A stretch of 64,000 bases of DNA, from positions 40,536,106 through 40,600,105 of the forward strand of contig OZ020303.1 in NCBI GenBank assembly GCA_963971305.1. The letters are read 5' to 3'. Source of the stretch: Arcuatula senhousia (taxonomy: Eukaryota; Mollusca; Bivalvia; Mytilida; Mytilidae). Shown here piece after piece: positions 41,383 to 53,430 of this stretch (the stretch's first letter is position 1; the number at the start of each line of letters is the position of its first letter). Below the pieces are notes generated by a model that was not told the origin of the DNA, made no database searches, and saw only the letters and a program-made list of their open reading frames with translations. The position numbers and the translations under genes are program-made.

Positions 41383-42479
41383 TATTCATAGATCTATCTG
41401 TCCATGATTTTTTTAAAACTTATTTGCCTCAAGGAGAATTTCATCACTTCCCTAAATCTTAGTCATTCTAAAGAAAGGAAATCATCAATGCATGTCCATA
41501 CTAAGAGGATCCTTTATGAAAATTTAAAAATGAAAAAAAATCTTGCTCTGATTGGACGAGAAGAAGTGCTTCTGTTTTAAACATTTTATATGGTTTTTTT
41601 CAGCCTCTTTGCAATTGAAATAAAAATTTTATAACCCTCTCATCTGTAAAATGTTGTATATGATCCACTTATTTCTTATGTTCCTGTGGTTGCGAAATCA
41701 TACTGGCATTTATGGGATTATCAATTGTAAGAAGTCATTCAAAAACAAAGTTCTAAATGTTTAATTCTTTATTCGGATTTTAGAAATAGAATCCGAAAAT
41801 ATGCTCATAGATTAATGGATGAGGTCTGGAATTCCGATCAGTAAAACAAACTTATAAGCTTTAGAGTCACGATTTTTTTCCGGCGCCGCCGAGACCAAAG
41901 TGCGATCACTAGATGTCGCAATCACTCATGACAGTGAAGGATTCGATGTGTATCATATTCTTTGAAGCATGTTTTTCTCTACTGTGATTATCTTGCTATT
42001 ATACGAATAAAATATTTAAGCCGCGCAGCTTATTAATTTTCTTTAAGAAGTTTGATTGTCTTCAAAGTTATAGCTCTGCTGTTTTCATTTCAATTGAGAA
42101 AAAAATCACCTGTCTAGAAGTTTTGATTCTAAAGCTAAATAGGTCATGACAATGAATTTTCTAGAAATATGCAAAAAAATAAATACATAACATGACAAGT
42201 ATTTTACTTCTTTCCGATTTGTTGGAAACCGATACATCAAAGTAATTAACTGTTCCGTTTGTTACAAAGTTTCCATGCCTTTTAAACACAAAACAAAATA
42301 AGAAAATATATTTTGCTAATGGTGTAACTGTTTATCTTACTAATGAATAAAAATGTTAAAGTTTTATTATCGTGAATGGTGTTTTTTCTTGAATATTCAT
42401 AACAATTTTTTCTCTTCATTCAGGTCAACTTTGTATAATTTGGCATTCTTGTATAAATTAAATGAAATGAGCTTTGTGA
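41383..42479. other. no recognisable feature
   Basis: AT-rich, apart from a short GC patch near 41880-41895 (CCGGCGCCGCCGAGACC). No exon support. Confidence 0.45.
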
Positions 42480-42880
42480 GCACGCTCACATAGCCCACGT
42501 ATCAATCTTTTTTCTTGGACTGAGATTGTCAACTTAGAGTTAGGAATTAATAGTCGGTATTGTTGTCTTCCAAGTCTGAAAACCCCCGAAAACACATCTC
42601 AACATATGGGACCCTACCTGATGCTGCTTGCCAAATATCGAAAGCCTTCGATTATTATACATATACTCGCTGAGAAATCTGTTACGAAAATTTTTACCTG
42701 AAAATTTACTGAAAAAAGTCGGGTCGTTAAATAGGAAGATGTTTGAAACACATTAAAACACATCTCATCATAATGGACCTCTGCCTGAAGCTTTGTGCCA
42801 AAATATCTACAATTAATATAAGTGCTGAAAAATCTGTTACGGAAGTTTTGATCACTGACAGACGGACCAGTCAAAAACAG
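42480..42880 (+). repeat. repeat element with two ~167-bp monomers
   Basis: Monomers begin near 42590 (AACACATCTCAACATATGGG) and 42757 (AACACATCTCATCATAATGG). Both continue with a CCTGATGCTGC/CCTGAAGCTTTGTGCCAAA segment and AAATCTGTTACG. The left edge is GTGAGCACGCTCACA and the right edge GACAGACGGACCAG. The layout resembles 26105-26700. Confidence 0.65.
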
Positions 42881-43069
42881 TATACTCTTAGCAACTTTGC
42901 AAGTTTTGAAAAATTAGTAAAGAGCCAGTGGTGTATTTTACACAGTGCAAATTCAGCTTTATCAGAGAGATGAATATGAGAGTAGTGATAAAATGGACAG
43001 AAATTGAAAGAGTAACTTTGTGGTCACATATGGTCATTTTATTTGGGTTTTCTATATTATGGCTCGTGT

Positions 43070-44592
43070 GATACCCGGATGGCTAGTACGCCTACACGTG
43101 CCAGCTCACACTAGCTTGTCGTAAGATTCGACTAAGGATTCTGCTGTCGCCAAAGAGCGGCCTCTTGGTGGCTAAATAGAGATGCCCGTGTGCGCGTGGT
43201 TGCCACGTCGATAATACGGAATTAAAGCCTGGCTGCTAGCCACAGATGCTATTGTTGATCTTGAGGACTGTGCTCTAACCATAAATGACTGGATGAACAA
43301 AAACAAATTAAAAATGAACAATTCTAAAACGGAATTTATTATTTTTGGAAGCCGGGGACAGTTAAATAAGTGCCAAACAAAAATGATAAATATATGTGGT
43401 GATTTTGTAAATTTACAGAAATGTATAAGATATTTGGGTGTATTCTTGGATGAAACTTTATCCACTGCCATGTACAATTATTTTAAGGTAAAAAGTGTAA
43501 GAAAATATTTATCAAAGGAAGCAACTGAAATTTAGGTTTGTCTCTAGTAGTATCACATCTTGATTATTGAAATGTTGTTTTATATGGTATTTCCAAAACT
43601 GATTTATTGAAACTTCAGAGAATACAAAACATGTGTGCAAAACTTGTATTAAATCGTTCCAAGTACGATAGTTCGAAACAAGCATTGTACGATCTTCATT
43701 GGTTGCCAATTCAGGCTCGTATTGATTTCAAAATTTTAACATATATGTATAACTGTACTGTTGGGAATGCTCCATTGTATTTAAAGGAACTTTTGTATAA
43801 TCAAGTATCAAAACGTAATTTAAGATCATCTCAGTCATCTTCTTTTTCTTATGTTGTTCCCTTCAATAAGAATAAGACATTTTCCGATAGAAGTTTTGGC
43901 ACCGTAGGCCCTAAATTGAAGAATGGACTTCCTCTTATCATACGACAGAGCAAATCTTTGGACACTTTTAAACAGCAATTGAAGACATTTTTCTTTAAGG
44001 ACTATTGTTCACTTTTTTGAACTGTTATTGCTTTTTTGTATATATTGTATCGTATGTATTGTACAACACCATTGGTATATATTGTATAATATGATTTTGT
44101 ATATTATGTATTGTACAACGCCATTGAATATATATTTTGTATGTAGAAATAGTCGTTTAATCAAATATTAAAGTTTCAAGTTTCAAGTTTCATAGAAGGT
44201 TATCGTATATTGAGTTTGCCAGGCTTCATGCACGTAATCCACCCTTTGTTGATCTCCTAGTAGTGCATCAGAGAGGTTAATTTTTACCGTCCCTACCCAC
44301 GTGTCTGCTTTACCCAAGGTACTAAATTATCCATTGAAACTATAGTTAAGCTAACCCTAAGGTTCTTCTTACCGCAGACATATACAATGTAGGTAAACGA
44401 TATTATTCAAAATTTTATTCCCCATTTCGGATTTTTTGTTCTATGCTCTTCATTACTATATAGTGTTTGGCTTTTTCCAATATTTTGGGTAGTCAGAGCG
44501 CCTCTGATGAGTCTTGAAAAATAATTTCTCATTATCATTTGATGTTCATCGCCCTTCCAAGGATGTTAAACACCAAATCACACTCATTCACC
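43070..44592 (+). mobile_element. old SINE1 interrupted by a LINE
   Basis: The 5' part (to about 43244) has ACTAGCTTGTCGTAAGATTC, a GGTGGCTAAATAGAGATGCC segment and ATAATACGGAAT. The 3' part resumes at 44191 with CATAG and then aligns base for base with SINE1 through GCCAGGCTTCATGCACGTAA to TACCCACGTG at 44305. A further tail piece (GATGTTCATCGCCC, then TTAAACACCAAATCACACTC) is at 44540-44592 after about 220 bp of unrelated sequence. It is strongly diverged, so it is among the oldest copies. Confidence 0.8.
43245..44190 (+). pseudogene. CR1/L2-type LINE 3' end with dead reverse transcriptase
   Basis: Frame 1 (43245-43535) encodes DAIVDLEDCALTINDWMNKN, KMNNSKTEFIIF and RYLGVFLDETLS, the palm-to-thumb region of non-LTR reverse transcriptases. 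About ten residues seem to be missing before TAMYNYFKVKSVRKYLSKEA. A one-base shift near 43531 ends this frame at 43533. The next frame carries VVSHLDY, a TGA at 43568-43570 where a Cys is usual, then LLKLQRIQNMCAKLVLNRSK, ALYDLHWLPIQARIDFKI and SFGTVGPKLKNGLP to a natural stop at 44018-44020. The 3' end is three AAGTTTC heptamers (44171-44191), typical of the CR1/L2 clade. It is 5'-truncated and inactive. Confidence 0.88.
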
Positions 44593-44639
44593 TGTTTACC
44601 AAGGCATGGAAGAAGACAGGTCTTACCCAAAATTGCCAC

Positions 44640-44745
44640 ATCGGGCATGCATCCTAGTCGCTCTGTGGACACATCGCATCGTCTCCTTATCAGGGCACTT
44701 AACATTCTCTATTATTTAATCGACAAGTTTACTGCTTCCATGGCG
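44640..44745 (-). mobile_element. SINE2 5' fragment, old
   Basis: The minus strand shows AAGCAGTAAACTTGTCGATT, the GTGCCCTGATAAGGAGACG segment and CACAGAGCGACTAGGATGCA, matching the SINE2 head-proximal body with many changes. Confidence 0.55.
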
Positions 44746-44784
44746 CTATATAATTACGATCCGGGGCAGGCCCATTATACATTA

Positions 44785-44801
44785 GTGTGTGTGTGTGTGT
44801 G
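44785..44801 (+). repeat. (GT)n microsatellite
   Basis: About eight uninterrupted GT units in otherwise unremarkable sequence. Confidence 0.85.
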
Positions 44802-45164
44802 TTCATTTCATGAAAATGCATGTAAAAGAAAAGAATTATAAGTACATGTAGTGCTTAAAATTTTGAAACCACGACAGAATTGATATCGATTGCAATGATT
44901 GACTCCGTATTTGGTCACAGCTGGGCAATAGCTTGCAAATTACATTGAATTCATTACCAACGAAACAATTCAGATCACATATTTTCTTTCTTAATTTGAC
45001 ACAAGTTAGTGTCACTGTGCATTTACCATTTGTATTTTTTGACTTTTTGACATTTCTTTTCTTATAACTATACTACTTTGAACTTAAATACTTTGATAGT
45101 GAACACACATGTACATGTAGCATTTGTTCTGATAGATTCTTTGTTTCATACAAAGTGAATAAAA

Positions 45165-45400
45165 GTAACACCAAAATACCGAACTGGGATATTTAATCTC
45201 ATATATCCAAGAATAAAATACAAAACAAGGAAAATACATACCAGAGAAATTGAAGATCGCAAAAGTCCTTACTTGGTACAGACATTTCAAATGAAATGGA
45301 GGGTAGAACCAGGTTTTATGGCGCAAAACCTCCCTCTTTCATCGCGATCTTAGGGTCCGGAAATACAAAACACAATACGGTTGTGAGACATAATAGGGGT
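45165..45400 (+). repeat. dispersed repeat (GATCGCAATGGTCC family)
   Basis: It contains ACCAGAGAAATTGAAGATCG, CTTACTTGGTACAGACATTT and GGTTTTATGGCGCAAAACCT, ending in CATCGCGATCTTAGGGTCCG. The upstream flank (AACTGGGATAT, TATCCAAGAATAAAA) also matches 19710-19740, so the repeat unit is longer than its core. Confidence 0.65.
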
Positions 45401-46998
45401 CCATTCATGGCAGACAGACATAGGGCATTGATGTTTACTTCTATTTAAACATAATGATATCTTGAGTATTTATACTAATATCATGAATATTGTGGATAAA
45501 GCTTAAATTTAAGGATGTTCGCTACATAATTATTGAAAATAAATAGGTTTCAAATTTGATGCTTCAAATGAAACGGTTATAGTAAAAGGTATAAAATAAG
45601 CAAATAAATTTGATAGGTTCGTGACCTCGTTTTCAATATAAATGACGTTAAAGTTTTGGCGGGAAAAGGTTTCTCTGACTTTTTCATAGGTTTAGCATTA
45701 GCACTTTTTTGCTGTTAAAAGCCATGACAGAATAAATACGATTTGATCAAACTTTGTTATTACCTCTTTATGATATAATAAAGACTTTGATAACAAGAAA
45801 ATAGGGGGTTCGTGGGCAAAAAATTTAACCCTATTTTGATGGTTAAAACCAGAGGATTCCGAAAAAATGACAGAAATCCCAAAACAAGACTAGCGAGCAT
45901 CCTTAAATGTATTATGATGATCAGTTTTTATAGTCGTGACCATAGGGAAATGCCCCTCTGCAGCGACTATAAAAGACTCACTATTAGTCATGGGTCGTCA
46001 AGCCCAAGACACACCACCGCCAGTAATAGCTGCTCCAGAGTATCTTTTGTTGTCGGGTTTTATAGTGCAAATGGTTTTGAAGCGGTCCAATGTATGCTTA
46101 CTACATAAACTAGTAGAACTCTATATTCTCCATGCATTATTTAATCTGTAAACATTTGCATGATTTAGGCGTTTTGTGATACATAACGAAAGCAATTATA
46201 TTTTCAAGCAAACAAAAATGCATTGATTTTTTTTTATTCATATTGCATTGTTTTGTAATTATCGTAATCCATTTTTACATATCAATATCTATGGCTTTGA
46301 AGTTCTATCAAAATTCATTTAGAAACATGCTACTTTCATTTAGAATTTCGTATCTCTATTGTCATCACCCATAAAAGATATATATCACCTTAGATTTTAG
46401 AAATATTTAAGCTGCTTTGAAAAAAAATCAATTAATTTATTGTATTTAGGTCCATATTTCATTTGACAACATCAGTTTTACGGAAAATTGGTGACAAAAC
46501 TTTTATAATATAAAATCAAAGCTGCATATCTTTCGCATTAAGACTAATAAGATAATCAACACAAAAATGTCTTTAATCGTAACAAATAAACTGGAATAAA
46601 CACTAAAAAATATTTGTTTGTACTCCTCTAGATCTTGCTTTGAAATTTCCTGTGAAACGTATTATGCACATGTTTTATGTTTTAAAAAAAAGTGCATGAT
46701 TTTATAATGGAATAAACACATTTGATCTACATTAATTGCTGTATAATTAATTGAAATTACAGATAAGTATACTAATTATTTTGCAAACTGCAGAGAATGA
46801 AGTGACTTTATCAAATTAATTGACACACATTAAAGCAGTTGCATCGAATGTTGCACAAATGAATTTCTTTGTTTATTATCATTTAACAAAAAAATATTCA
46901 AAGAATGAAACAGAGCGTTTTATATGTTCTTATTAAAGATTAGTGCATATTACATGTACATGAAAATGTTTGGAAGAAATGAATAATTTGCAAATAAA
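45401..46998. other. 1.6 kb with nothing recognised
   Basis: AT-rich sequence. Overlapping short frames at 45812-46151 have no splice context or known motif. Confidence 0.45.
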
Positions 46999-47470
46999 TG
47001 ACTTCTTGTAATATGCTCGAGCAGCTTAATTTGGAACCACTGCAACACAGACGAGCCAGGAACAGAACCATCATGTTCTATAAGATCATTAACCACATAG
47101 TTGAGGTACCAATACACCATTTACTACACGTCCAAACCACCAAGACACGAGGCTCAGCCGCTAACAACTTCAGGCAAATATATACTCGACTGGACCTCTA
47201 CAAGTACTCCTTCGTGCCAGCCACCATCATCTCTTGGAACTCCATCCCTCAAGAGATCCGAGCAGCACCGACAGGGGAACAATTTCGACACAACTTGGCT
47301 GAGACCAGTGTGTCGACCCTAATCCACTGCTAACTTCATCAGCTCTGTTTTTAAGTGTACATATACCAATCCAAGTTTTATTGTATATAGCAGGAGATTT
47401 TAAGCTGTACGACAGGAGTATTAACACTCAAACTGAGTCAACTCTTCACCGGAAGATGATGATGAATAGA
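46999..47470 (+). pseudogene. non-LTR retrotransposon 3' fragment
   Basis: The translation reads NMLEQLNLEPLQHRRARNRT, IMFYKIINHIVEVPIHHLL, then DLYKYSFVPATIISWNSIPQ and EIRAAPTGEQFRHNL to a natural stop at 47331-47333. These are the C-terminal motifs of jockey/CR1-type reverse transcriptases, also seen at 33100-33400. The 3' end carries a GATGATGAT run (47455-47464). Only this C-terminal piece remains, but its frame is intact, so it is probably a relatively young truncated insertion. No TSD was found. Confidence 0.78.
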
Positions 47471-47756
47471 AAATAATTGTAAATCTTTTTAATAGAAATT
47501 TTATAATTTTCAATGACATTTTATAATTTACTAAAGAATCCTCATCCTCTGAAACCCAGGGGATCTTCTACCAATTCATAACCCCTGAAACTAAAACCGC
47601 CTTAAAACGTATAACTAATTTTAAATTAAATAAAATTATTTCTCCTCGCATCTATACGGATCTTTTCAAAATATTCTTGTATTGCTTTATTATAGAAAGG
47701 CCACATATATAATTGCCTATGTTTACGTGTTTATTATTTCACGGAGCTTGGGGAGA

Positions 47757-48195
47757 AAAAAAAGCGTTCAGAAACCTGACATCGGGTCAGGCCGCTTTGC
47801 CCACAAAGCGACTGGGATGTGTGCGCCAGGTGGTTGAATGGGGCAGCCCTGACATTGAGAGATGCGGGGTCGTCAGGCGATAATGCGGAAAACCTGACCG
47901 CAAACCATAGTGGTGCACCGTGTTGGGAAAAATGTCACGTTCCTCGCACGTTAAAGAGCCCTGCTGCAGGTTTCGGTAAGAGTAGGACCCGTAGGATCCC
48001 CATGCAGGAGGCTAAATTTCCCGTCCCTACCCATCACTCCTGTTTTCCAGTGGCAGTCAAAACTCTCCTTCCCGATTGGCCTTGTGGTCCCATTTCCTCC
48101 ACTACATCATCATTTCATGTTCATTGCATCACCACTTTCATATATATATAGCCGAAATCGTGCTACTTGGGAGTAAAGCAATAACTAACTAACTA
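47757..48195 (+). mobile_element. SINE2, slightly 5'-truncated
   Basis: It starts at AGCGTTCAGAAACCTGACAT, just inside the head, and runs through the complete body to CTAACTAACTAAC. It is close to the reference copy at 21687. It follows a run of eight A's, with no clear TSD. Confidence 0.88.
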
Positions 48196-48627
48196 ACATG
48201 GTAAGCAAATTTTCAGAATAGTAAGGGTAAACATTAGAAGGCCTATAGCGGACAGTAGCGTGCAACGTGTGCCCCGAAAGATTAAACTACAAACAAGTAA
48301 TAACGTTTATTGGTAATTTCCGGTTTATGTTTTATCCGGGTCGTATATACTCAAAAATAATTATTATAAGTGGTTTTTAGGGACTCATCGAAATTCATTT
48401 TTTAAAATCTGGGAATGGCGTATAAATTATCAAACAAGATGTAATTAGAAATAGAAGGCAAGGAATATTTTGTATTTCATTATAATATACCTCAAGTTGA
48501 TGGTTGCCAATTATTTAATGTATGAGCAAATATGGAATGTTGAAATAGTATTTTATATAAATAAATTATTTCAACTGTTCAATTTTAAGTTATTGTAATG
48601 AGAAAAACTTTTACTACTATGTTTCCT
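48196..48627. other. no recognisable feature
   Basis: AT-rich sequence without matches. Confidence 0.4.
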
Positions 48628-48638
48628 TCAAAAGGACC

Positions 48639-49127
48639 CTGCCCCGTGCGGGGCCCGGGTGGCGAATAGGCCCGCAGCAGAGCCTAGCTTGTCGTAAGAG
48701 GCGACTAAGGGTCTTGGAATTTTGACGTCGGGTCAATGCTCAGCCCACAGAGCGACCAAGTGTGTACCCTAGGTGGCTGAAAAGGGTGGCCCTCGTCCGC
48801 GGGGGTTGTCAGGTTTATAATACGGAAACCCTGACCGCCGACCATAGTGGGCCAACGTGTGTGGAGAATGCCACGCTTCATGCACGTAAAAGACCCCTTT
48901 GTGGACCGCCAAGTAGTGCACCACATAGGCTAAATTTTCCGCCTCTACCCACCTCTCCCCTTTTTCTGTGGTTCTTCAAAATTTACCGGTCCTTTGTTTC
49001 CCACCCCACCCCATATTTTATTTCTCATCATCATTTCATGTTCATTTTATCATCCCTTTCATGTTCATCGCCAGTAAATAACCTATATAGCGTTGCACGG
49101 GCGTAAAACACCAACTCACTCACTCAC
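48639..49127 (+). mobile_element. SINE1, full length, 11-bp TSD (reference copy)
   Basis: TCAAAAGGACC lies at 48628-48638 and 49128-49138. The element begins CTGCCCCGTGCGGGGCCCGG and ends in (CTCA)n, giving 489 bp. Together with the TSD, this copy best defines the family limits: GC-rich head with A-box-like TGGCGAATAGG, body, a 3' module with CCTATATAGCGTTGCACGGG, and tail. Confidence 0.94.
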
Positions 49128-49138
49128 TCAAAAGGACC

Positions 49139-50179
49139 ATTTAGTATCAAGAAAAAAAACTTGGAAATGGGATTTGATTCTTACAAATAATTTAAGGACA
49201 AGACAAGAATATAAAGGTACATGAAGCCTCAAATTCATCGATGGATATGATTAATTTCAGGTGAACAAAAACAGTAATACAAGTACAAAATGTTCACACA
49301 AGCATTATAATGCAAACTGATGTACAATGTACATGGGCATAGTTCGTAAATTTGGCTTAAAAACCCGAAGGATAACAAAGAAAAAATGCGTAAATTAAAA
49401 GTTGAATTGACCTATGAGAGAGTCTTGTCTACTATAGCTGATATAGCTTTCAATATAATTTATCGTATTTATCAATGAATCTGAAATTACTATCCAACAA
49501 GCATGATTCTAAAAATCTCAGACATGAAAATTGTATTAAAGAGTAAAGTAACGACTTTATCTCCTGGAAATAGTTTCCCATTACAATGTTATTAATAACA
49601 TTTACGTTAAACAAATTCGTAATCGTGTTAAGCAATTTGTTAGGGAATTATTATATTATGATAAGTACCATATGGTACCAAGCTTAATATAGTACAAGTG
49701 CTACATTGTACCTTTATTAAATTGTGTCTTTTGATCAATGTTTACATATATACACTGAGAATGTATAGATTCAAGTCGTGGAGGAAAGTACTTTCAAATC
49801 CATACTCAAGATACAGATACAAGATACAAGATAAAAATGTTTTATTGTCAATTAAAGACGCCCATTCAGGGAGTAAAATCACAATATATACAATAATTGA
49901 ATGATTGGTTAATTAAGTAATAATAAAAGAAGAAGAAGAAAAAGAAAAAAATATATAACAATTTCAATATTGTTAATAGTAATAGGGTTAAATCAGCAAG
50001 GAACACATAAAATAGTCCCAAAATATTACTAAGCTAAGTATATTTTAACTGAACAAAATATTTTTCTTTATTTGATGTGTGTACATGTAATTATAAAGTA
50101 ATAAATTTTGTGATACGTTACCTTACTTCATCAGAACAGAAAGATTTCATTGCAGCACTGTTCAGTCCACATACTCTTT
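49139..50179. other. 1 kb with nothing recognised
   Basis: AT-rich sequence; a GAAGAAGAAGAAAAAGAAAA purine run lies near 49930. No exon or repeat match. Confidence 0.45.
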
Positions 50180-50460
50180 ATACCCCCGCAAACAAAGTTG
50201 GATAAAGGTATCACTCTAGCTGTGTCTCCGTTTGTTCATATATATATATCGTAAGCGTAACGTTAACTGCTTCTAAACCTCATGATGGATTTTGATAAAA
50301 CTTCACATGAACATAGAACATCATATGAAAATGTGCATGAAATATCCTTCAGAGGAGATAATTTGACTTATATTTTAAAATATAGTTTTGAATGGGAGAT
50401 CTCTTGGGCACAACTCCTCCAAAACCACCCGATGGACATGGACAGATAAAATAAGATTGA
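50180..50460 (+). repeat. mollusc dispersed repeat fragment (ATACCCCCGCAAAC start)
   Basis: It opens with TTTATACCCCCGCAAACAAAGTTGG and contains TGTGTCTCCGTTTGTTC, TTTGATAAAACTTCACATGA, AAATGTGCATGAAATATCCT and an ACAACTCCTCCAAAACCACC end. This is a pattern I recall in bivalve repeats. The internal words (CATGAA/GATGTGCATGA, CTCCTC) also resemble the inverse of the 26105-26700 monomers. Confidence 0.55.
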
Positions 50461-50539
50461 TCTATGCGATCGATAGAGCTTCATTTACGTTAACTGCATG
50501 AAATAGATAACATTTAAAAAGATTTGAGAAAAAACCTTG

Positions 50540-50825
50540 ATACAATTGATATAACGGAGAACCTAACTGCTGACCACAATATGCCAAATTGCGTGGAGAG
50601 TGTTATGCTTCATGCACGTCAAAGATCCCTTTGTGAATAGCCAAGTAGTGCACTACAAAGGGTTAATTTAACGCCGCTACCTAAATCTTCCCTCTTCCAG
50701 TGGTCATCAAATCAAAGTCGACTGTACCTTTGTTTACCACCCCATCCCCAATTTTCCTCGTCACCGTTTATATCCATTGCTATTATTGAACTTTTAAAGT
50801 GTTGCTAGGGCGTAAAACACCTGCT
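50540..50825 (+). mobile_element. SINE1 3' half, old
   Basis: It includes CTGACCACAATATGCCAAAT, TTATGCTTCATGCACGTCAA, GCCAAGTAGTGCACTACAAA and GGGCGTAAAACACCTGCTCA. The body and 3' module are clear, but the CTCA tail is eroded and the head is absent. Confidence 0.75.
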
Positions 50826-51734
50826 CACAAGCAAAAAACACAATTGAGAACAAATTCCTGGAACATGTGCCCTTTTCGTTCGTATTCAAGTGTCGTTGCC
50901 CCTTTAGCATTGAAATGTCATTAACCTTAAGAACCTTAAAAGTTAATAACACAGTACTGCGTTATGCATGTTATGCACGTTTAATTGTTCTTTCTCCATT
51001 CATATTAATCTTTTTTTTTCTGTGACATGCTACATACTGCGACAGACAACGTAGATGTAGTAATCTTATTTGTTTATAAAGCTTTCTTGAAAATTTGATT
51101 TAAAAGTCCAGTGTTACAAAGAGTTTGAACAGTTGGATATGTAGAGCTTTGAAAATTGATTTGTAGATTTTGTTTCGACTTCTAAATTAATATAAGAGAT
51201 CTCATTTGCAAATGTTCAAATGGAACTTCCGTAAACACACAGAGTTAGCTTACATTTTAATGAAAAGTTTAAAGATATACGATCGTTCTATTGCATATTT
51301 TAATAGGCTATTGGCATTTCCGGAAAATATTGCTTGCCATTTCAGTCAAACTGTAAGCGGAGTTCATCCGTTGCATTTTAAAGGGTGTTTTCCTCACTTC
51401 CTACTGTTTAAAAAGCCATACATGTAGCTGTTTCAACATGCATTTGCACTAAGATATCCCATGCCGATTTCAAACATAATTGAATTCTTCAGTAGTTTGA
51501 CCGTATATGGAAAGTTAAATCAGTTTGTTCTATTTTGCAAGAAGGAAGTGATTTAGTGATTTACACCCTAAGAACACTGCATGTTTTAGGTATGGACATG
51601 AAAACGGAACTTAAATTATGTTATTGGGTAGAGATGGAAAGCAAAGGAACAGTAAATATAAATACTTTCAGTGGCCTATATGCAATTGTTATAATCATAT
51701 TATTACATAAATACCAACAGGTCAGATCAATATA
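50826..51734. other. no recognisable feature
   Basis: AT-rich sequence; the short frames at 51206 and 51535 have no recognisable motif or splice context. Confidence 0.45.
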
Positions 51735-51870
51735 CAAAACCAAAAACTGGTATTAAACGGTTAAGGAGTAACCTCTTATCATCAGCATTTGAATCAAAGA
51801 TTTGAAAGATCAAGACCAAAAATATTGAATGAAAAGTTCTCAAAACAATCAAGTTCGAACTAGCCGTAGT
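51735..51870 (+). repeat. diverged unit of the 382-bp repeat family
   Basis: It shows AAACTGGTATTAAACGGTTA, AAGGAGTAACCTCTTATCAT and CAGCATTTGAATCAAAGATT, then the AATATTGAATGAAAAGTTCTCAAA segment. The right half of the unit is missing. Confidence 0.65.
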
Positions 51871-53329
51871 CAGAATGTACTTGAAATTCAATCTCGATCT
51901 CCTTTAGTCATACAGTCCACATGTTGATCGCATTGTGATCCGAGCACTGACAAACAACCAGTATCCCAAAATTTTAGGTATCCTCTTAAGTAAATCTTAG
52001 TTCTGCTGCTAGCCTATTGTTCAGTAGTGATTCTGGATTATTGTGAATATAAACTACTAAGAAAAAAAATGGACGTAGTTTTCCGCTTCAAAATAATTTT
52101 TTGTTTTAGAGATCCATGAATTCAAGCTTGAAGTATCAGTTTGAAACATTATATCTTAAAACATATAATTCTAAATTAACGCCGGTCTTTAAAGGAGTTT
52201 ATTTGCAACTGACTGACAACGAAGTTATAAAAATCATAACGTTATGTCCGCCCTATATATAACAGAGCTGCTGAATGTTATCTTAAAGGGATACCCAACA
52301 CTTGGCTGAAACAGAATTGTGTCTTTTAATTTCTCTTCAAATTTTGCAGAAATATGTACTTCAATAAGATAAAGTTAGCTGCATAAACTTAAGAAAATCC
52401 AACCATAGGTTTCTCTGGATTTTATTCATTGAACATAATGGAGTTTCGACAATTTTGATTACTGAGACCAAAACGTTCGAGTGATATTTAAGAGTTATAA
52501 TCAGTGTTCTGTTCCCCCTTAATTGACATTTACACTTTCATGTAAAAATAATATAAAATTACATTCAATGGAAGAACATGTAACTTCTGGAATTGACAAA
52601 ATTTACTTCACAACTTCTTAATATACTGAATTCTGATAGCGTCCAGTATTTTAAGAATTTCAGTTTTTCTTTGTTGCCAATCAAGAAAAAAATAAAACTG
52701 TGTCCAAAGAATTACATTACACTCCAATCTTTCAGAAAACTATGTAATTATAACAAAAATGTTAACTTGTACATGTTGAGAGCCGTTTAATTTATTTGCC
52801 AAAGTTTTATTACGTAAATTTATTGGTTTGTTGTGCGCAATTAGTTGCATTATCAAAGCATTAATCAAATAGCTGCTAGTGGTAAAATTGTCAGTTGTAG
52901 GATCTAGTTTTCTTCGTCATTTCCATCTCTTAGTCTACAACCACCCCTGAAAAAATAAGGTGAAATCGTATTGAAGTAAAACCCTTCAAGGAAAAAAAAT
53001 GTGTAAAAGGACGACTTTTGATAGGTGGTTAGTGCATTCAATGTATTCCTTATTTCTAAAGCCCAAATCCTCCTTTTTTGCAATCAAAGCTAAAAGGTAT
53101 CATTTAATAGACCTTTATTAAGGGCTGAGATGTCATAATTATATAAGAATATCACATTTTTGCACATCTGACCATAAGCGTCGGTTGAGCTATTTTCACC
53201 AATTGGTGTCCTTCTTCGTCTTTGTTAACTTTTAATTAAAGTATCTACTGGTTGGATTGCTATGTACACTACGAATGTATGGTGTTATTATTCAAGATTG
53301 TCAAAAAAACAACACGACCGTCCTCTAAA
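51871..53329. other. 1.5 kb with nothing recognised
   Basis: AT-rich sequence without gene or repeat support. Confidence 0.45.
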
Positions 53330-53430
53330 GCAGAGGTACCAATGGGGCATCCGAATGTCAAAGTCCAAAAGGACAGAGACAAAATCAGCAAACACAAACA
53401 AGGACAGGACAAAAAAAAACCAGACAACGT
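53330..53430 (-). repeat. dispersed repeat, 3' part (partner of 7321-7600)
   Basis: The minus strand shows GTCCTGTCCTTGTTTGTGTT, TGATTTTGTCTCTGTCC and CGGATGCCCCATTGGTACCT, as at 58930-59085 and 7500-7600. Confidence 0.65.
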
